Assembly (NCBI GenBank): GCA_027322375.1
Contig: DAHVRS010000220.1
Span: 1 to 14,332, forward strand
From: Brachybacterium sp.
GTDB lineage: Bacteria > Actinomycetota > Actinomycetes > Actinomycetales > Dermabacteraceae
DNA length: 14,332 nucleotides
Reading direction: 5' to 3'
Below the pieces are notes generated by a model. It did not search any database and was not told where the DNA came from. It saw only the letters and a program-made list of their open reading frames with translations. Both the position numbers and the translations under genes were made by a program. Numbering within the stretch: position 1 is the stretch's first letter; each line of letters opens with the position of its first letter. Below, one piece after another: positions 1 to 6,263 of this stretch.

Positions 1-393
1 GTCGGTGACCATCGCGCCGCGGCGGTTCCAGCGGCGTCGGCCGACGATGTGGAAGGCGCCCACGGCGAAGGCGTTCGCGGTGCGGACCACGGAGCCGATG
101 TTCGCGTCGTGCTCGAGGTTCTCGATCGCGACGTGGAGGTCGTGGCGGTGGGTGTCGAGCTCGGCGATGATCGCCTCGCGCCGCCAGTAGCGGAAGCGGT
201 CCTCGACATTGCGCCGGTCCCCAGCCTCGAGCAGGGCGGGGTCCAGTCGAGGATCGTCCGGCCACGGCTGGGGATGGGGGCCGACGCCGACGACGCGGGG
301 CGCAGGGGCATCGACCGACGCAGGAGTCCCGTCGGCCGCGGAAGTCCCGTCGGCCGTGCAGGCCTCGTCCAGGGAGTCGTGCGGGGTGCTCAT
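1..393 (-). CDS. SpoU/TrmH-family RNA 2'-O-methyltransferase, N-terminal part (cut by window edge)
   Basis: Reading leftward from an ATG at 393-391, 131 codons stay open to the window edge; the rest of the gene lies outside. Residues 1-60 are a hydrophilic, Ala/Asp/Pro-rich leader. Residues 61-131 look like the start of the SPOUT methyltransferase core: a stretch around residues 88-110 contains I-E-N-L, then D-A-N-I-G-S-V-V-R-T-A-N, matching motif 1 of TrmH/SpoU proteins (Asn98 and Arg104 in the N-x-G-x-x-x-R-T pattern). Such enzymes methylate ribose 2'-OH in rRNA or tRNA using S-adenosylmethionine. The start overlaps the stop of the upstream DedA gene as ATGA, so the two are probably translationally coupled. 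The leader contains a short tandem repeat (residues 14-24, A-D-G-T-x-A twice). The target RNA cannot be told because the C-terminal motifs are missing. Family confident, substrate unknown. Confidence 0.82.
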   Translation of the reverse strand, partial: MSTPHDSLDEACTADGTSAADGTPASVDAPAPRVVGVGPHPQPWPDDPRLDPALLEAGDRRNVEDRFRYWRREAIIAELDTHRHDLHVAIENLEHDANIGSVVRTANAFAVGAFHIVGRRRWNRRGAMVTD

Positions 394-1067
394 CGGTCCT
401 CGGCGCTCTCCTGCTCGAGCGCCTCGAGACGGGCCTCATCGGGGTCGGGCAGCCCGCGGGCGATCCGGCGACGCTCGCGCAGCACGATGTGGACCACGAT
501 CCCGATCAGGACCACCGCGATGAGCAGGTAGACGCCGTTGGAGAAGGTGTTCATGAACGGCTCGATGACCGTCCAGTTCTCCCCGAGCACGTAGCCGATG
601 GTCACGAAGATCGTGTTCCACAGCCCGCTGCCCAGCGCCGTGAGGAGGGTGAACATCCCCAGCGGCATCGCGTACAGACCCGCCGGGATGGAGATCAGCG
701 AGCGGATACCGGGCACGAAGCGGCCGAAGAAGATGGCCTTGTCACCGTGGCGGTCCATGAAGGCGACGGTCTTGTCGTAGTCCTCGAGGTGCACCAGCGG
801 CATCCGCAGCACGATCGTGCGCAGCCGCTCGGGACCCAGCAGCCTCCCGAGCCCGTAGAGCAGCAGCGCCCCGGCCACCGAGCCTGCGATCGAGGCGAGC
901 AGCATCAGCACATAGGAGCCCTCGGGACCTGCGGAGGAGACGCCGGCGAGCGGGAGGATCACCTCGGAGGGGATCGGCGGGAAGAGGTTCTCGCCGAGGA
1001 TCAGCAGGAACACGCCCAGCGGTCCCAGGGCGTCCATGGTCGAGACGGCCCAATTGACGATGTTCAT
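390..1067 (-). CDS. DedA-family (SNARE-associated/VTT domain) membrane protein
   Basis: 225-residue polytopic membrane protein, the usual DedA length (about 200-225). DedA proteins are proton-linked membrane transporters, several of which flip or recycle phospholipid and undecaprenyl-phosphate carriers. Visible hallmarks: residues 25-35 G-E-N-L-F-P-P-I-P-S-E, with the acidic Glu26 and Glu35 needed by the family, and the conserved G-R-F-x-P-G-x-R segment followed by I-P-A-G in the middle of the protein. Hydrophobic segments lie at about residues 14-34, 50-72, 130-165 and 178-200; the tail is charged. I chose the ATG at 1067 over an in-frame ATG at 1217 because a GAGGAG Shine-Dalgarno sits 6 nt upstream and homology begins there; the extra 50 residues are Arg/Ala-rich and unlike the family. 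The stop overlaps the SpoU-type gene by ATGA. A TACGAT box at 1146-1151 on this strand is a plausible promoter. Confidence 0.9.
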   Translation of the reverse strand: MNIVNWAVSTMDALGPLGVFLLILGENLFPPIPSEVILPLAGVSSAGPEGSYVLMLLASIAGSVAGALLLYGLGRLLGPERLRTIVLRMPLVHLEDYDKTVAFMDRHGDKAIFFGRFVPGIRSLISIPAGLYAMPLGMFTLLTALGSGLWNTIFVTIGYVLGENWTVIEPFMNTFSNGVYLLIAVVLIGIVVHIVLRERRRIARGLPDPDEARLEALEQESAEDR

Positions 1068-1073
1068 GCAGGT

Positions 1074-1079
1074 CTCCTC
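1074..1079 (-). promoter_or_regulatory. Shine-Dalgarno of the DedA gene
   Basis: On the minus strand this reads GAGGAG, followed by a 6-nt spacer (ACCTGC) and the ATG at 1067-1065. It decides the start codon against the longer in-frame reading from 1217. Confidence 0.75.
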
Positions 1080-1145
1080 GCGGGGGGATGCACCGGCGCC
1101 GGAGGCCCGGGCCGCACCGCAGCGGGCGGGGGCCGCGGCGCGCTC

Positions 1146-1151
1146 ATCGTA
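1146..1151 (-). promoter_or_regulatory. Candidate -10 box (TACGAT) for the DedA-SpoU unit
   Basis: On the minus strand this reads TACGAT, a good match to the actinobacterial TANNNT -10 consensus. It would start RNA near 1139-1140 and give a leader of about 72 nt containing the Shine-Dalgarno at 1074-1079. I see no convincing -35 hexamer at 16-18 nt. The identical box appears before the helicase gene, which also has a Shine-Dalgarno leader. Confidence 0.4.
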
Positions 1152-1254
1152 GACGCCGCGCTTGCGCCGATGGTCGCTGCGCACGGTCTTCGCGCATCTC
1201 CTGCGAAGGATCTCCACTGTGCCGATTCCTGCTGTTCACGCACGGGTTCCGGTC

Positions 1255-1260
1255 TACTCT
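1255..1260 (+). promoter_or_regulatory. Candidate -10 box (TACTCT) for a leaderless zinc peptidase mRNA
   Basis: TACTCT ends 6 nt before the ATG at 1267, so RNA started at normal distance would begin on or beside the A of the start codon. No Shine-Dalgarno lies in the spacer. TGTTCA at 1233-1238 is a weak -35 candidate. Confidence 0.5.
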
Positions 1261-1266
1261 GTCGGC

Positions 1267-2208
1267 ATGACCTTCAACCCGAATGCGGAGATCCGCTCCG
1301 ACAACGTCTCCGCCGGTGGCGGGGGCGGGATGCGGCCGGGCGGGATGTTCCCGCGCGGCGGTGGCGGGCGCGGTGGCGGCGGTCTGAAGATCGGCGGCGC
1401 CGGCGGCTGCCTGCTGCTCGTGATCGTGCTGGTCTACGCGCTGCTCGGCGGGAACCCGCTGGATCTGCTGGGCGGCGGGACCACCACGCAGCAGGGCCCG
1501 GTCGCGCAGGGCGGCGCGCTCGAGCAGTGCCAGACGGGCGCGGACGCGAACGAGCGTGATGACTGCCTGGTCCAGGCCACCGTCGAATCGGCCGACTCGC
1601 TGTGGTCCCAGCTCGCTCCGGCCTCGGGCATCGACTTCGTCGAGCCGCAGGGCGTCGTCTTCGACGGCACCGTGCAGACCGGCTGCGGCGCGGCCACCGC
1701 GGACGTGGGCCCCTTCTACTGCCCAGCGGACATATCGCTGTACGTGGATGTGTCCTTCTTCGATGCGCTGAGCACCCAGTACGGCTCCGACGGCGGGCAG
1801 CTCGCGAAGATGTACGTGGTCGCGCACGAGTACGGCCACCACATCCAGAACCTCTCCGGGACGATGGAGCGCATCGACCGCCGCGAGACCGGCCCGCAGT
1901 CCGATGGCGTGCGGCTCGAGCTGCAGGCTGACTGCTACGCCGGGGTGTGGGCGCACCACGCCGCGAACACGCTCGATGACAACGGCAACACGATGCTCGC
2001 CCCGCTGACGGACGAGGACATCGAGTCGGCGCTGTCCGCGGCGAGCGCGGTGGGCGATGACCACATCCAGGGCGAGGTCGCCGGCGGTCGCGTGCAGCCG
2101 GAGACATGGACGCACGGCTCCTCCGAGCAGCGCCGCACCTGGTTCACCGCCGGCTACGAGCAGGGCACGGTCGCGGCCTGCGACACCTTCGCCGTCGGCG
2201 AGGTCTGA
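1267..2208 (+). CDS. Membrane-anchored neutral zinc metallopeptidase (YpfJ/PF04228-type)
   Basis: 313 residues. The order is: a short polar N-terminus, a Gly/Arg/Met-rich low-complexity stretch (about residues 16-46), a single transmembrane helix (about 47-61), a Gln/Gly linker, and a globular domain from about residue 82. The catalytic zinc site is visible as HEYGHH at 187-192 (His187, Glu188, His191) and a downstream acidic segment R-L-E-L-Q-A-D-C-Y-A-G (215-225) whose Glu218 is the likely third ligand, as in the family usually annotated 'neutral zinc metallopeptidase'. Cysteines 88, 100, 140, 152 and 223 could form disulfides, consistent with an extracytoplasmic domain. Substrate is unknown for the family. 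The ATG at 1267 was chosen because the family's glycine-rich N-terminus begins here and a -10-like box ends 6 nt before it; an in-frame ATG at 1162 would add 35 unlikely residues. It is divergent from the DedA gene and convergent with pyrE. Confidence 0.9.
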   Translation: MTFNPNAEIRSDNVSAGGGGGMRPGGMFPRGGGGRGGGGLKIGGAGGCLLLVIVLVYALLGGNPLDLLGGGTTTQQGPVAQGGALEQCQTGADANERDDCLVQATVESADSLWSQLAPASGIDFVEPQGVVFDGTVQTGCGAATADVGPFYCPADISLYVDVSFFDALSTQYGSDGGQLAKMYVVAHEYGHHIQNLSGTMERIDRRETGPQSDGVRLELQADCYAGVWAHHAANTLDDNGNTMLAPLTDEDIESALSAASAVGDDHIQGEVAGGRVQPETWTHGSSEQRRTWFTAGYEQGTVAACDTFAVGEV

Positions 2209-2218
2209 GCCACTGCAT

Positions 2219-2263
2219 CAGGAAGGCCCCGGCCACGCTGATCGCGAGTCCGGGGCCTTCCTG
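2219..2263. terminator. Bidirectional hairpin terminator between the zinc peptidase gene and pyrE
   Basis: A perfect 14-bp inverted repeat: CAGGAAGGCCCCGG at 2219-2232 and its complement at 2250-2263, with a 17-nt loop. It starts 10 nt after the peptidase stop and lies 26 nt beyond the pyrE stop on the other strand, so it can serve both convergent genes. There is no good T-run on either side, as is common for high-GC actinobacterial terminators. Confidence 0.85.
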
Positions 2264-2289
2264 TCTGGTCTGCCGTGAAGCCGTCGGCC

Positions 2290-2886
2290 TCAGATCTCGA
2301 GCTCGGAGATGTCGAAGGCGGCGAGGTAGCGGTACCCAGCGGCCTCGACCGCCTCGCGGGAGGCGTCGGAGCGGTGGACGATCACGGCGACGGCGGCGAT
2401 GTCCGCGCCCGCCTCGGTCAGGGCCTCGCAGGCGGTCAGGACGCTGCCGCCGGTGGTGGAGGTGTCCTCGACGGCGACGACACGGCGCCCGGTGACGTCC
2501 GGGCCCTCGATGCGGCGCTGCAGGCCGTGGGCCTTGTTGGCCTTGCGCACCACGAAGGCGTCCAGCGGCTCAGCACCCTCGGCCGCGGCGGCGTGCAGGA
2601 GGGAGGTCGCCACCGGGTCCGCGCCGAGGGTCAGCCCGCCCACGGCCTCGACACCGGGGACCAGGCCCTCGCGGCGCAGCAGGTCCAGCATGATGCGGCC
2701 GACCAGCGGCGCGGCCTCGTGGTGGAGGGTGATGCGGCGCAGGTCAACGTAGTGATCCGCCTCCGCTCCCGAGGAGAGGGTGACGCGGCCGCGCACCACG
2801 GCGAGGTCGCGGATGAGGACGCGCAGACGCTCGCGGGCGTCCTCGATCGGGAGGGACTGGGCGGGGGCGGGAGTGGTGCCGGACAT
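2290..2886 (-). CDS. pyrE: Orotate phosphoribosyltransferase
   Basis: 198 residues, a normal length for PyrE. It joins orotate to PRPP to make orotidine 5'-monophosphate, the fifth step of UMP biosynthesis, in the cytoplasm. The PRPP-binding signature is at residues 138-150 (A-V-E-D-T-S-T-T-G-G-S-V-L), with the two acidic residues followed by the T-T-G-G-S loop. The flexible catalytic loop V-R-K-A-N-K-A-H-G is at 113-121, carrying the expected basic residues. The N-terminal R-G-R-V-T-L-S-S-G and Y-V-D-L-R segments (32-50) match the orotate/PRPP-facing hood of the family. The ATG at 2886 has no clear Shine-Dalgarno; a TACCCT box ends 7 nt before it. The upstream short-chain dehydrogenase gene ends only 29 nt away, so read-through transcription is also possible. 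No other pyrimidine gene is in the window. Confidence 0.95.
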   Translation of the reverse strand: MSGTTPAPAQSLPIEDARERLRVLIRDLAVVRGRVTLSSGAEADHYVDLRRITLHHEAAPLVGRIMLDLLRREGLVPGVEAVGGLTLGADPVATSLLHAAAAEGAEPLDAFVVRKANKAHGLQRRIEGPDVTGRRVVAVEDTSTTGGSVLTACEALTEAGADIAAVAVIVHRSDASREAVEAAGYRYLAAFDISELEI

Positions 2887-2893
2887 GCGGCAC

Positions 2894-2899
2894 AGGGTA
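2894..2899 (-). promoter_or_regulatory. Candidate -10 box (TACCCT) for a leaderless pyrE mRNA
   Basis: On the minus strand TACCCT ends 7 nt before the pyrE ATG (2886). It lies in the 29-nt gap after the dehydrogenase gene, so pyrE could have its own promoter as well as read-through from upstream. No recognisable -35 is seen. Confidence 0.45.
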
Positions 2900-2915
2900 G
2901 TCGACGCCGCCGCGC

Positions 2916-3764
2916 TCAGGACTCGGTGTCCCGCTGCCAGGGGGCGCGGAGGTTGCGACGCGAGGCGCGGCGGCGCGAGGCGTGCACGGCCCGGGCCTGG
3001 AGCCGTCCGTACCAGGACGGGGAGGTCAGGGCGCGCACGATCGGGCGGGGCGCGATCCGGGACATCTCCCCGGCGGTGCGGTACTTCACCGACGGGATCG
3101 AGAGCACAGTGCCCTTGGCGGTGTCGCGCAGCGCCTGCTCGACGACGTACGGGGCCTTCAGCCAGGTGATCCGCGGCAGGCCGTCCATTCGCATCGCGGC
3201 CCGTTCATGGAACTCGGTCTGCACGAAACCGGGCAGGAGCGCGGTGGCGGTGACGCCGGTGCCCTTGAGCTCCATCGCGAGGGACTCGGTGAAGACGGTG
3301 ACCCAGCTCTTGGAGGCGGCGTAGGGCCCGGCCGCGGTGTATCCGGCCAGCGAGGAGACGTTGAGGATCGCGCCGACTCGGCGCTGGACCATGGTGCGGG
3401 CCGCGGCGTGGGAGAGGACGAGCACGGCGCGCATGAGGGTGTCCATCTGGCGCTCGTGGTCCTCGATCCCGATCTCGAGGAAGCCGCCGCGCAGCCCGTA
3501 GCCGGCGTTGTTCACGAGCAGCTCGATGCGGTCCACCGGGTCGGTGAGGCGGATCGCGACGCGCTCGAGCTCCTCGCGCACGGAGAGATCCGCGGGCAGG
3601 ACCTCGACGTCGCAGTCGTGGACGTCGCGGATCTGGGCGGCGACCGCGTGGAGGCGATCCTCGGCGCGGGAGACCAGCACGAGATCGTGTCCCGTCCCGG
3701 CCAGCTGCCAGGCGAATTCGAGTCCCAGACCAGAGGTGGAGCCGGTCACGAGTGCGCGCGCCAT
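2916..3764 (-). CDS. Short-chain dehydrogenase/reductase (classical SDR)
   Basis: 282 residues with the classical SDR Rossmann layout. The cofactor loop T-G-S-T-S-G-L-G is at 7-14, N-N-A-G at 85-88, the catalytic serine region N-V-S-S-L at 135-139, and the Y-x-x-x-K pair at Tyr148 and Lys152. The arginine at 33 after the second strand (V-S-R-A) suggests a preference for NADP(H). The protein resembles the DltE-like SDR subgroup, in which a C-terminal helix-rich part (about 200-255) covers the active site; here the last 30 residues are Arg-rich. The substrate cannot be inferred. It is divergent from the exonuclease III gene across 65 bp, and pyrE follows after 29 nt on the same strand. The ATG at 3764 has TAAGAT ending 6 nt before it and no Shine-Dalgarno, which suggests a leaderless message. 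Confidence 0.9.
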   Translation of the reverse strand: MARALVTGSTSGLGLEFAWQLAGTGHDLVLVSRAEDRLHAVAAQIRDVHDCDVEVLPADLSVREELERVAIRLTDPVDRIELLVNNAGYGLRGGFLEIGIEDHERQMDTLMRAVLVLSHAAARTMVQRRVGAILNVSSLAGYTAAGPYAASKSWVTVFTESLAMELKGTGVTATALLPGFVQTEFHERAAMRMDGLPRITWLKAPYVVEQALRDTAKGTVLSIPSVKYRTAGEMSRIAPRPIVRALTSPSWYGRLQARAVHASRRRASRRNLRAPWQRDTES

Positions 3765-3770
3765 GCCCGC

Positions 3771-3776
3771 ATCTTA
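3771..3776 (-). promoter_or_regulatory. Candidate -10 box (TAAGAT) for a leaderless dehydrogenase mRNA
   Basis: On the minus strand TAAGAT ends 6 nt before the ATG at 3764. This is one of the two closest matches to TATAAT in the window. The position predicts that transcription begins on the start codon. Confidence 0.55.
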
Positions 3777-3816
3777 CGACGTCGTCCCTGTTCCCACGCC
3801 TGTTCGCCGTCCACCG

Positions 3817-3822
3817 TAGGAT
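3817..3822 (+). promoter_or_regulatory. Candidate -10 box (TAGGAT) for a leaderless exonuclease III mRNA
   Basis: TAGGAT ends 7 nt before the ATG at 3830, with no Shine-Dalgarno between. It lies 40 nt from the divergent TAAGAT box, so the two promoters share one 65-bp region. A short direct repeat CCTGTTC (3787-3793 and 3800-3806) lies between them and could bind a shared regulator; this is speculative. Confidence 0.55.
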
Positions 3823-3829
3823 CGTGCCC

Positions 3830-4630
3830 ATGCGCATCGCGACCTGGAACATCAACTCCCTCCGTGCCCGTATGGAGCGGGTCCTCGCCTTCCTCGAGCG
3901 GCACGACGTGGACGTGCTCGCCCTGCAGGAGATCAAGGCGACGCCTCAGCAGCTGGATCTCACCGCGCTCGAGGCCGCGGGCTACGAAGTGGCCGCGCAC
4001 GGGCTGAACCAGTGGAACGGCGTCGCCCTGATCTCACGCGTGGGCCTGACGGACGTGCGCACCGAGCTGCCGGACCTGCCCACCTGGCCTGAGGACGAGA
4101 CCGGCGTGGTCGAGGCCCGCGCTCTCGGCGGGATCGTCGGGGACGGGCTGCGGATCTGGTCGCTGTACGTGCCCAACGGCCGCGAGATCGACCACCCGCA
4201 CTACGCCTACAAGCTGCGCTGGCTCGAGGCGCTGCGCGCGGAGGGTGAGCGGGCCCTCGCCGAGGACGCCGCCTCCCGCACCGCTTTCGTGGGCGACTTC
4301 AACGTCGCCCCGCTGGATGAGGACGTGTGGGACATCGACTTCTTCGAGGGGAAGACCCACGTCACCGAGCCCGAGCGCGCCGCCTTCACCGCGATCGTGG
4401 ACGCTGGCTACGCCGACGTGGTGCGGCTGGATCACCCGGGCCCCGGCGTCTACACCTACTGGGACTACCAGCAGCTGCGCTTCCCGAAGCGGGAGGGGAT
4501 GCGGATCGACTTCGTGCTGGGCTCCCCCGCCGTGCAGAAAGCGGTCACCGGCTCGTTCATCGACCGTGAGGAGCGCAAGGGCAAGGGCGCTTCGGACCAC
4601 GCCCCGGTGGTCGTCGATCTCGAGTTCTGA
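3830..4630 (+). CDS. xth: Exodeoxyribonuclease III (AP endonuclease, ExoIII/XthA type)
   Basis: 266 residues, the standard length for ExoIII. It cuts DNA 5' to abasic sites and removes 3' blocking groups and nucleotides in base-excision repair. All catalytic positions are visible: Asn7 in T-W-N-I-N-S-L-R, Glu34 in L-Q-E-I-K, Tyr113 in Y-V-P-N-G, Asp156 and Asn158 in G-D-F-N-V-A-P, Asp227 in R-I-D-F-V-L, and the S-D-H-A-P-V box with Asp256 and His257. The metal-binding Glu34 and the base His257 are intact, so the enzyme should be active. The ATG at 3830 starts exactly at the family's M-R-I-A-T-W-N motif; an earlier in-frame ATG at 3752 would overlap the divergent dehydrogenase gene and add 26 unrelated residues. 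A TAGGAT box 7 nt before the ATG suggests a leaderless mRNA. The next gene on this strand is 427 nt away. Confidence 0.95.
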   Translation: MRIATWNINSLRARMERVLAFLERHDVDVLALQEIKATPQQLDLTALEAAGYEVAAHGLNQWNGVALISRVGLTDVRTELPDLPTWPEDETGVVEARALGGIVGDGLRIWSLYVPNGREIDHPHYAYKLRWLEALRAEGERALAEDAASRTAFVGDFNVAPLDEDVWDIDFFEGKTHVTEPERAAFTAIVDAGYADVVRLDHPGPGVYTYWDYQQLRFPKREGMRIDFVLGSPAVQKAVTGSFIDREERKGKGASDHAPVVVDLEF

Positions 4631-4739
4631 GCGGTTCGGCAGGTTCGGGGCCGACGGGCGGAGTACTCGTCGCCCCGGCCCGTCAGGCGCGCCGGAGCAC
4701 TGCTACGCCGGACTGGCCCGGACCCGCTCCGAACATGGT

Positions 4740-4773
4740 GGAGCGGCGTCGCGATCTCTCGCGCCGCCGCTCC
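4740..4773. terminator. Strong hairpin, probable factor-independent terminator downstream of xth
   Basis: Two 15-nt arms (4740-4754 and 4759-4773) pair except for a single T-C mismatch, around a TCTC tetraloop. The arms begin GGAGCGGCG and end CGCCGCTCC. It is 110 nt after the exonuclease stop and about 285 nt before the pilus operon. No T-run follows beyond CATTT at about 4781-4785, so it may instead be an RNA-stabilising or protein-binding element. Confidence 0.6.
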
Positions 4774-5045
4774 TGACGAGCCATTTGCAACGGGATCAGG
4801 CGTACACGTTGTCTGGCTGCGGTGGCGCTGTCGACGCCTCACAGCCGGTCCGTTGCGTGGACCACTCGTACGTGGGTTCCGATGCCGGTATTCGTCGTTG
4901 TGCAGATCACACTACGCGGTCCGGCGAGGGTGTGCAAGGACCTCTGTCCCGCCTGTGCACAGTCGCTGTCGCGGCGTCCTCCCTCCACACCCCGGGTCTG
5001 TCCACCGCCGAGGCCAGGGCCCTGACCTGAGGCCCGCTGCGTGCC

Positions 5046-5051
5046 CACGAT
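5046..5051 (+). promoter_or_regulatory. Candidate -10 box (CACGAT) for the pilus operon
   Basis: CACGAT ends 6 nt before the ATG at 5058. It departs from TANNNT at the first base, so it is weaker than the others, but the spacing fits the leaderless pattern seen elsewhere in the window. No Shine-Dalgarno is present. Confidence 0.35.
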
Positions 5052-5057
5052 GGGCGC

Positions 5058-6263
5058 ATGACCAGCACCTCCACCACCGCCGGGCCGCGTGAGGCCACGC
5101 TCGGCGACATCCTGGACACCGCCGTCCCCACCGCACCGGGCGACCGCCACGATCCGTCCCCGCGCCGCCGGCGCAGCCGCTTCCCCGGCACCGGCGCCGC
5201 AGGCTCCTCGCTGGGCGCTGGGCTGCCTGCGCAGGCCCGCTGGATCGGGGCCGACGGGCCGCTGCGCGACCTCGTGCGCGACCACGCGACCGCCGCCGGG
5301 ATCGAGCTCGTGGGACCGCATGACGCGGGCGCCGTGTGCACTCTCATCGACGGGGACGAGCTCGCCGGGAGCGACGGCCTGCGCCGCACCGCAGCGCGGT
5401 CGTCCTCCTCAACGCTGCTGTCCTCCCCTGCCCTGCTCGTCGTGACCACCGAGGCCGTCCCGCCCGCCGCGCTGTGGCAGGAAGCGCTCGCGGCCGGGGC
5501 GCGGGCCGTGCTCACCCTTCCCGCCCAGTCCGAGGAGCTGCTGGCCCAGTTCGCCGAGCTCGCACGACCCCGCACCGCAGCGCTCCTGCTCGGTGTGGTC
5601 GGTGGGTGCGGAGGCGCCGGTGCCTCGAGCCTCGCCGCTCGGCTCGCCGCCGCCGCACGACGGCACGGCCCGGTGACCCTCGTGGACGCTGACCCACTCG
5701 GCGGAGGGCTCGACCTGCTCGTCGAAGCCCCGTCCGGGGAAGGACCTGGCTGGGAGGCTGCCGCGGGTCTCGGGGCGGGTGACGGGGAGGCACTGCGCGC
5801 CGCGCTGCCCGTCGTGGACGAGGTGCATCTGCTGACGGCGGGCGAGGGACCGGGACCGCGCGCACAGGACCTCTCCCCCGCCCTCGCCGCGCTCGTCCCG
5901 CTCGGCGGGACCGTCGTCGTGGACCTCGCCCCGAGCCTCGTCCCCGCGATCGCCACGCAGCTGGACCGCCTGCTCATGCTCGTCCCGGCGCGGGAGCACG
6001 CCGTGCACGCCGCCGCCCGGCGCCTGGCCAGCTGGGCGCTGCCGCCGGGGCAGGTGGAGCTCGTGGTGCGCCGGCGCGGACCCCTCACCCCGCAGGACGT
6101 CGCCGAGGACCTCGGTCTGCCGCTCGCCGCCACCTTCCGCAACAGCTCCGCGGGCACGGTGCCGCTGCTGGATGTGCGCCGCGGCGGCGCGGACCGGGCC
6201 GCCCGCGACCTGCTCGAGGAGCTCACCAGCAGTGACTGGGACACCAGTGGAGGCCGCGCATGA
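5058..6263 (+). CDS. ssd: Ssd/CpaE-like (TadZ-type) P-loop protein of the Tad locus
   Basis: 401 residues. An Arg/Pro-rich disordered N-terminus (about 1-55) leads to a receiver-like region (about 60-165) and a MinD/ParA-like domain from about 175. The nucleotide loop reads V-V-G-G-C-G-G-A-G-A-S-S (180-191): a deviant Walker A without the usual lysine, typical of the actinobacterial CpaE homologues named Ssd (M. tuberculosis Rv3660c). The following strand L-V-D-A-D-P-L-G-G-G-L-D (208-219) matches the D-x-D-x-x-x-G-x-x-D motif of MinD-type proteins, so the fold is clear even if ATP hydrolysis is doubtful. CpaE/TadZ proteins place Tad machines at the cell pole or septum; Ssd has also been linked to septum regulation. 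It is the first gene of the operon, and its TGA overlaps the tadA ATG. Confidence 0.88.
   Translation: MTSTSTTAGPREATLGDILDTAVPTAPGDRHDPSPRRRRSRFPGTGAAGSSLGAGLPAQARWIGADGPLRDLVRDHATAAGIELVGPHDAGAVCTLIDGDELAGSDGLRRTAARSSSSTLLSSPALLVVTTEAVPPAALWQEALAAGARAVLTLPAQSEELLAQFAELARPRTAALLLGVVGGCGGAGASSLAARLAAAARRHGPVTLVDADPLGGGLDLLVEAPSGEGPGWEAAAGLGAGDGEALRAALPVVDEVHLLTAGEGPGPRAQDLSPALAALVPLGGTVVVDLAPSLVPAIATQLDRLLMLVPAREHAVHAAARRLASWALPPGQVELVVRRRGPLTPQDVAEDLGLPLAATFRNSSAGTVPLLDVRRGGADRAARDLLEELTSSDWDTSGGRA
6249..6253 (+). promoter_or_regulatory. Shine-Dalgarno of tadA
   Basis: GGAGG lies inside the end of ssd, 6 nt before the tadA ATG at 6260. It supports this start and independent ribosome entry in addition to coupling through the ATGA overlap. 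Confidence 0.7.

Larger units (their letters stand above)
4631..5057 (+). other. 427-bp gene-free region between exonuclease III and the pilus operon
   Basis: No convincing gene, tRNA or riboswitch is seen here on either strand. The short open frames across it lack Shine-Dalgarno sequences and recognisable motifs. It holds a strong hairpin at 4740-4773, a weaker 7-bp inverted repeat (GACGGGC at 4653-4659 against GCCCGTC beginning in the 4677-4684 region) just after the exonuclease stop, and the candidate promoter of the pilus operon at its right end. The middle part (about 4780-4960) is visibly less GC-rich than the flanking genes, which suits a control region. Confidence 0.55.

Noticed and set aside
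301..360. Duplicate AGTCCCGTCGGCC segments near the start of the SpoU-type gene.
   Set aside because: They encode a short tandem repeat in the disordered leader of the protein (A-D-G-T), so a coding repeat rather than a regulatory site.
1144..2115. A 323-codon minus-strand frame opposite the zinc peptidase gene.
   Set aside because: No family features, and it would run through the peptidase active-site codons; best explained as a shadow.
4636..4660. GGTTCG-containing stretch resembling a tRNA T-loop.
   Set aside because: No matching acceptor, D or anticodon arms could be folded around it.
4899..4911. TGTG-CAGAT-CACA resembling a CRP site.
   Set aside because: The gap between half-sites is 5 nt rather than the 8 nt of the CRP consensus, and there is no second copy near the promoter.
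4907..6244. A 445-codon minus-strand frame opposite ssd.
   Set aside because: Ser/Arg/Ala low-complexity translation with no motif; the plus strand encodes a clear Ssd-type protein.
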